A stretch of 5,497 bases of DNA from Deltaproteobacteria bacterium UBA3076. GTDB lineage: Bacteria; Desulfobacterota; Dissulfuribacteria; Dissulfuribacterales; UBA3076. Every line of letters begins with the position of its first letter. Position 1 is the first letter of the stretch. The DNA lies in contig DFBQ01000004.1 in the NCBI GenBank assembly GCA_002367355.1, positions 1 to 5,497 of the forward strand, read 5' to 3'. The position numbers and the translations under genes were made by a program. This document shows, piece after piece, positions 5,171 to 5,497 of the stretch. Below the pieces are notes generated by a model. The model ran no database searches, was not told the DNA's origin, and was given only the letters and a program-made list of their open reading frames with translations.

Positions 5171-5497
5171 ATGTCTGGTGACAAATTGATACATGTAACA
5201 GATGCAGAGTTTGAATCTCAGGTTTTAAAAGCTGACAAGCCCGTACTGGTTGATTTCTGGGCGAGCTGGTGCGGACCGTGCCTGGCCATTGCACCGGTCG
5301 TTGAGGAACTGGCCGGCGAATATGACGGAAAAGTAGTAGTAGCCAAGATGGACGTAGACAAGAGTCCTGCTACTCCGGGCAGGTATGGCATCAGGGCCAT
5401 CCCCACCTTAATCCTTTTTAAGGACGGGCAAGTTGTAGAGCAGATTACCGGTGCAGTGGGGAAGGCTGCTATCGAATCCGCTATTAATAAGGCGTTG
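5171..5497 (+). CDS. trxA: Thioredoxin, 3' end cut off by window edge
   Basis: Thioredoxin is a small cytoplasmic dithiol oxidoreductase that reduces protein disulfides and is recycled by thioredoxin reductase. The frame starts at ATG 5171 with AGGAG at 5159-5163, 7 bases upstream, and is open to the window end with 109 residues and no stop. Typical thioredoxins have about 105-110 residues, so probably only the last residue or two and the stop codon are missing. The redox motif is WCGPC with Cys34 and Cys37, preceded by VLVDFWASW. The cis-proline is Pro78 in AIPT, followed by LILFKDG and a glycine-containing turn (ITGAVGK). There is no signal peptide. The assignment to the thioredoxin family is certain; calling it the main trxA rather than a second thioredoxin is inference. 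It follows radA by 114 bases on the same strand. Confidence 0.93.
   Translation, partial: MSGDKLIHVTDAEFESQVLKADKPVLVDFWASWCGPCLAIAPVVEELAGEYDGKVVVAKMDVDKSPATPGRYGIRAIPTLILFKDGQVVEQITGAVGKAAIESAINKAL

Noticed and set aside
1..5497. CRISPR array, tRNA, rRNA or toxin-antitoxin/defence system
   Set aside because: No regularly spaced repeats, no tRNA- or rRNA-like sequence, and no gene pair with defence-type motifs is visible on either strand.

Overview
The window is an ordinary-looking stretch of bacterial chromosome with Gram-negative features. It carries an outer-membrane-type lipoprotein metalloprotease, a two-membrane-segment sensor kinase of the ZraS/AtoS/NtrB-like type, a RadA of usual length and a thioredoxin. 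The AT-rich intergenic regions hold 7-bp tandem arrays (TGAATGG / ATTCAAG types). Together with the mixed ATG/GTG/TTG starts, these suggest a deltaproteobacterium (Desulfobacterota or a relative). That placement is inference from gene style, not from a marker gene.

Layout, left to right. Bases 1-186 are non-coding and hold a good sigma70-type promoter (TTTACA-18-TATGAT). It leads into a 71-residue protein with a CxCxC...CxxC zinc-ribbon-like pattern, of unknown function. A 200-base gap with short repeats follows. Next is an M48 metallopeptidase lipoprotein (HEVAH, EYEAD, STHP motifs). Its apparent upstream GTG start lies inside repeat DNA, so the start at 611 is preferred. Convergent to it is a minus-strand gene for a PPC/DUF296-domain protein.

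Immediately upstream of the DUF296 gene is a 178-bp element with near-perfect 26-bp terminal inverted repeats, flanked by TTA on both sides and with an internal 12-bp dyad. It has the structure of a non-autonomous transposable element (MITE). Beyond it, in the divergent intergenic region, is a separate perfect 15-bp inverted repeat that could be an operator or a hairpin.

The right half is a plus-strand run: a membrane sensor histidine kinase, then radA, whose TTG start overlaps the kinase stop codon, then after 114 bases a thioredoxin gene that runs off the right edge, probably lacking only its last residue or two and the stop codon. Kinase and radA are very likely co-transcribed. No cognate response regulator lies in the window. 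RadA (recombination branch migration) and thioredoxin (disulfide reduction) are housekeeping functions with no obvious mechanistic link to the kinase.

I found no clear new multi-gene system. The most interesting material is non-coding: the MITE-like element that separates the DUF296 gene from its upstream DNA, the 15-bp dyad, and the paired heptamer arrays around the metallopeptidase start.
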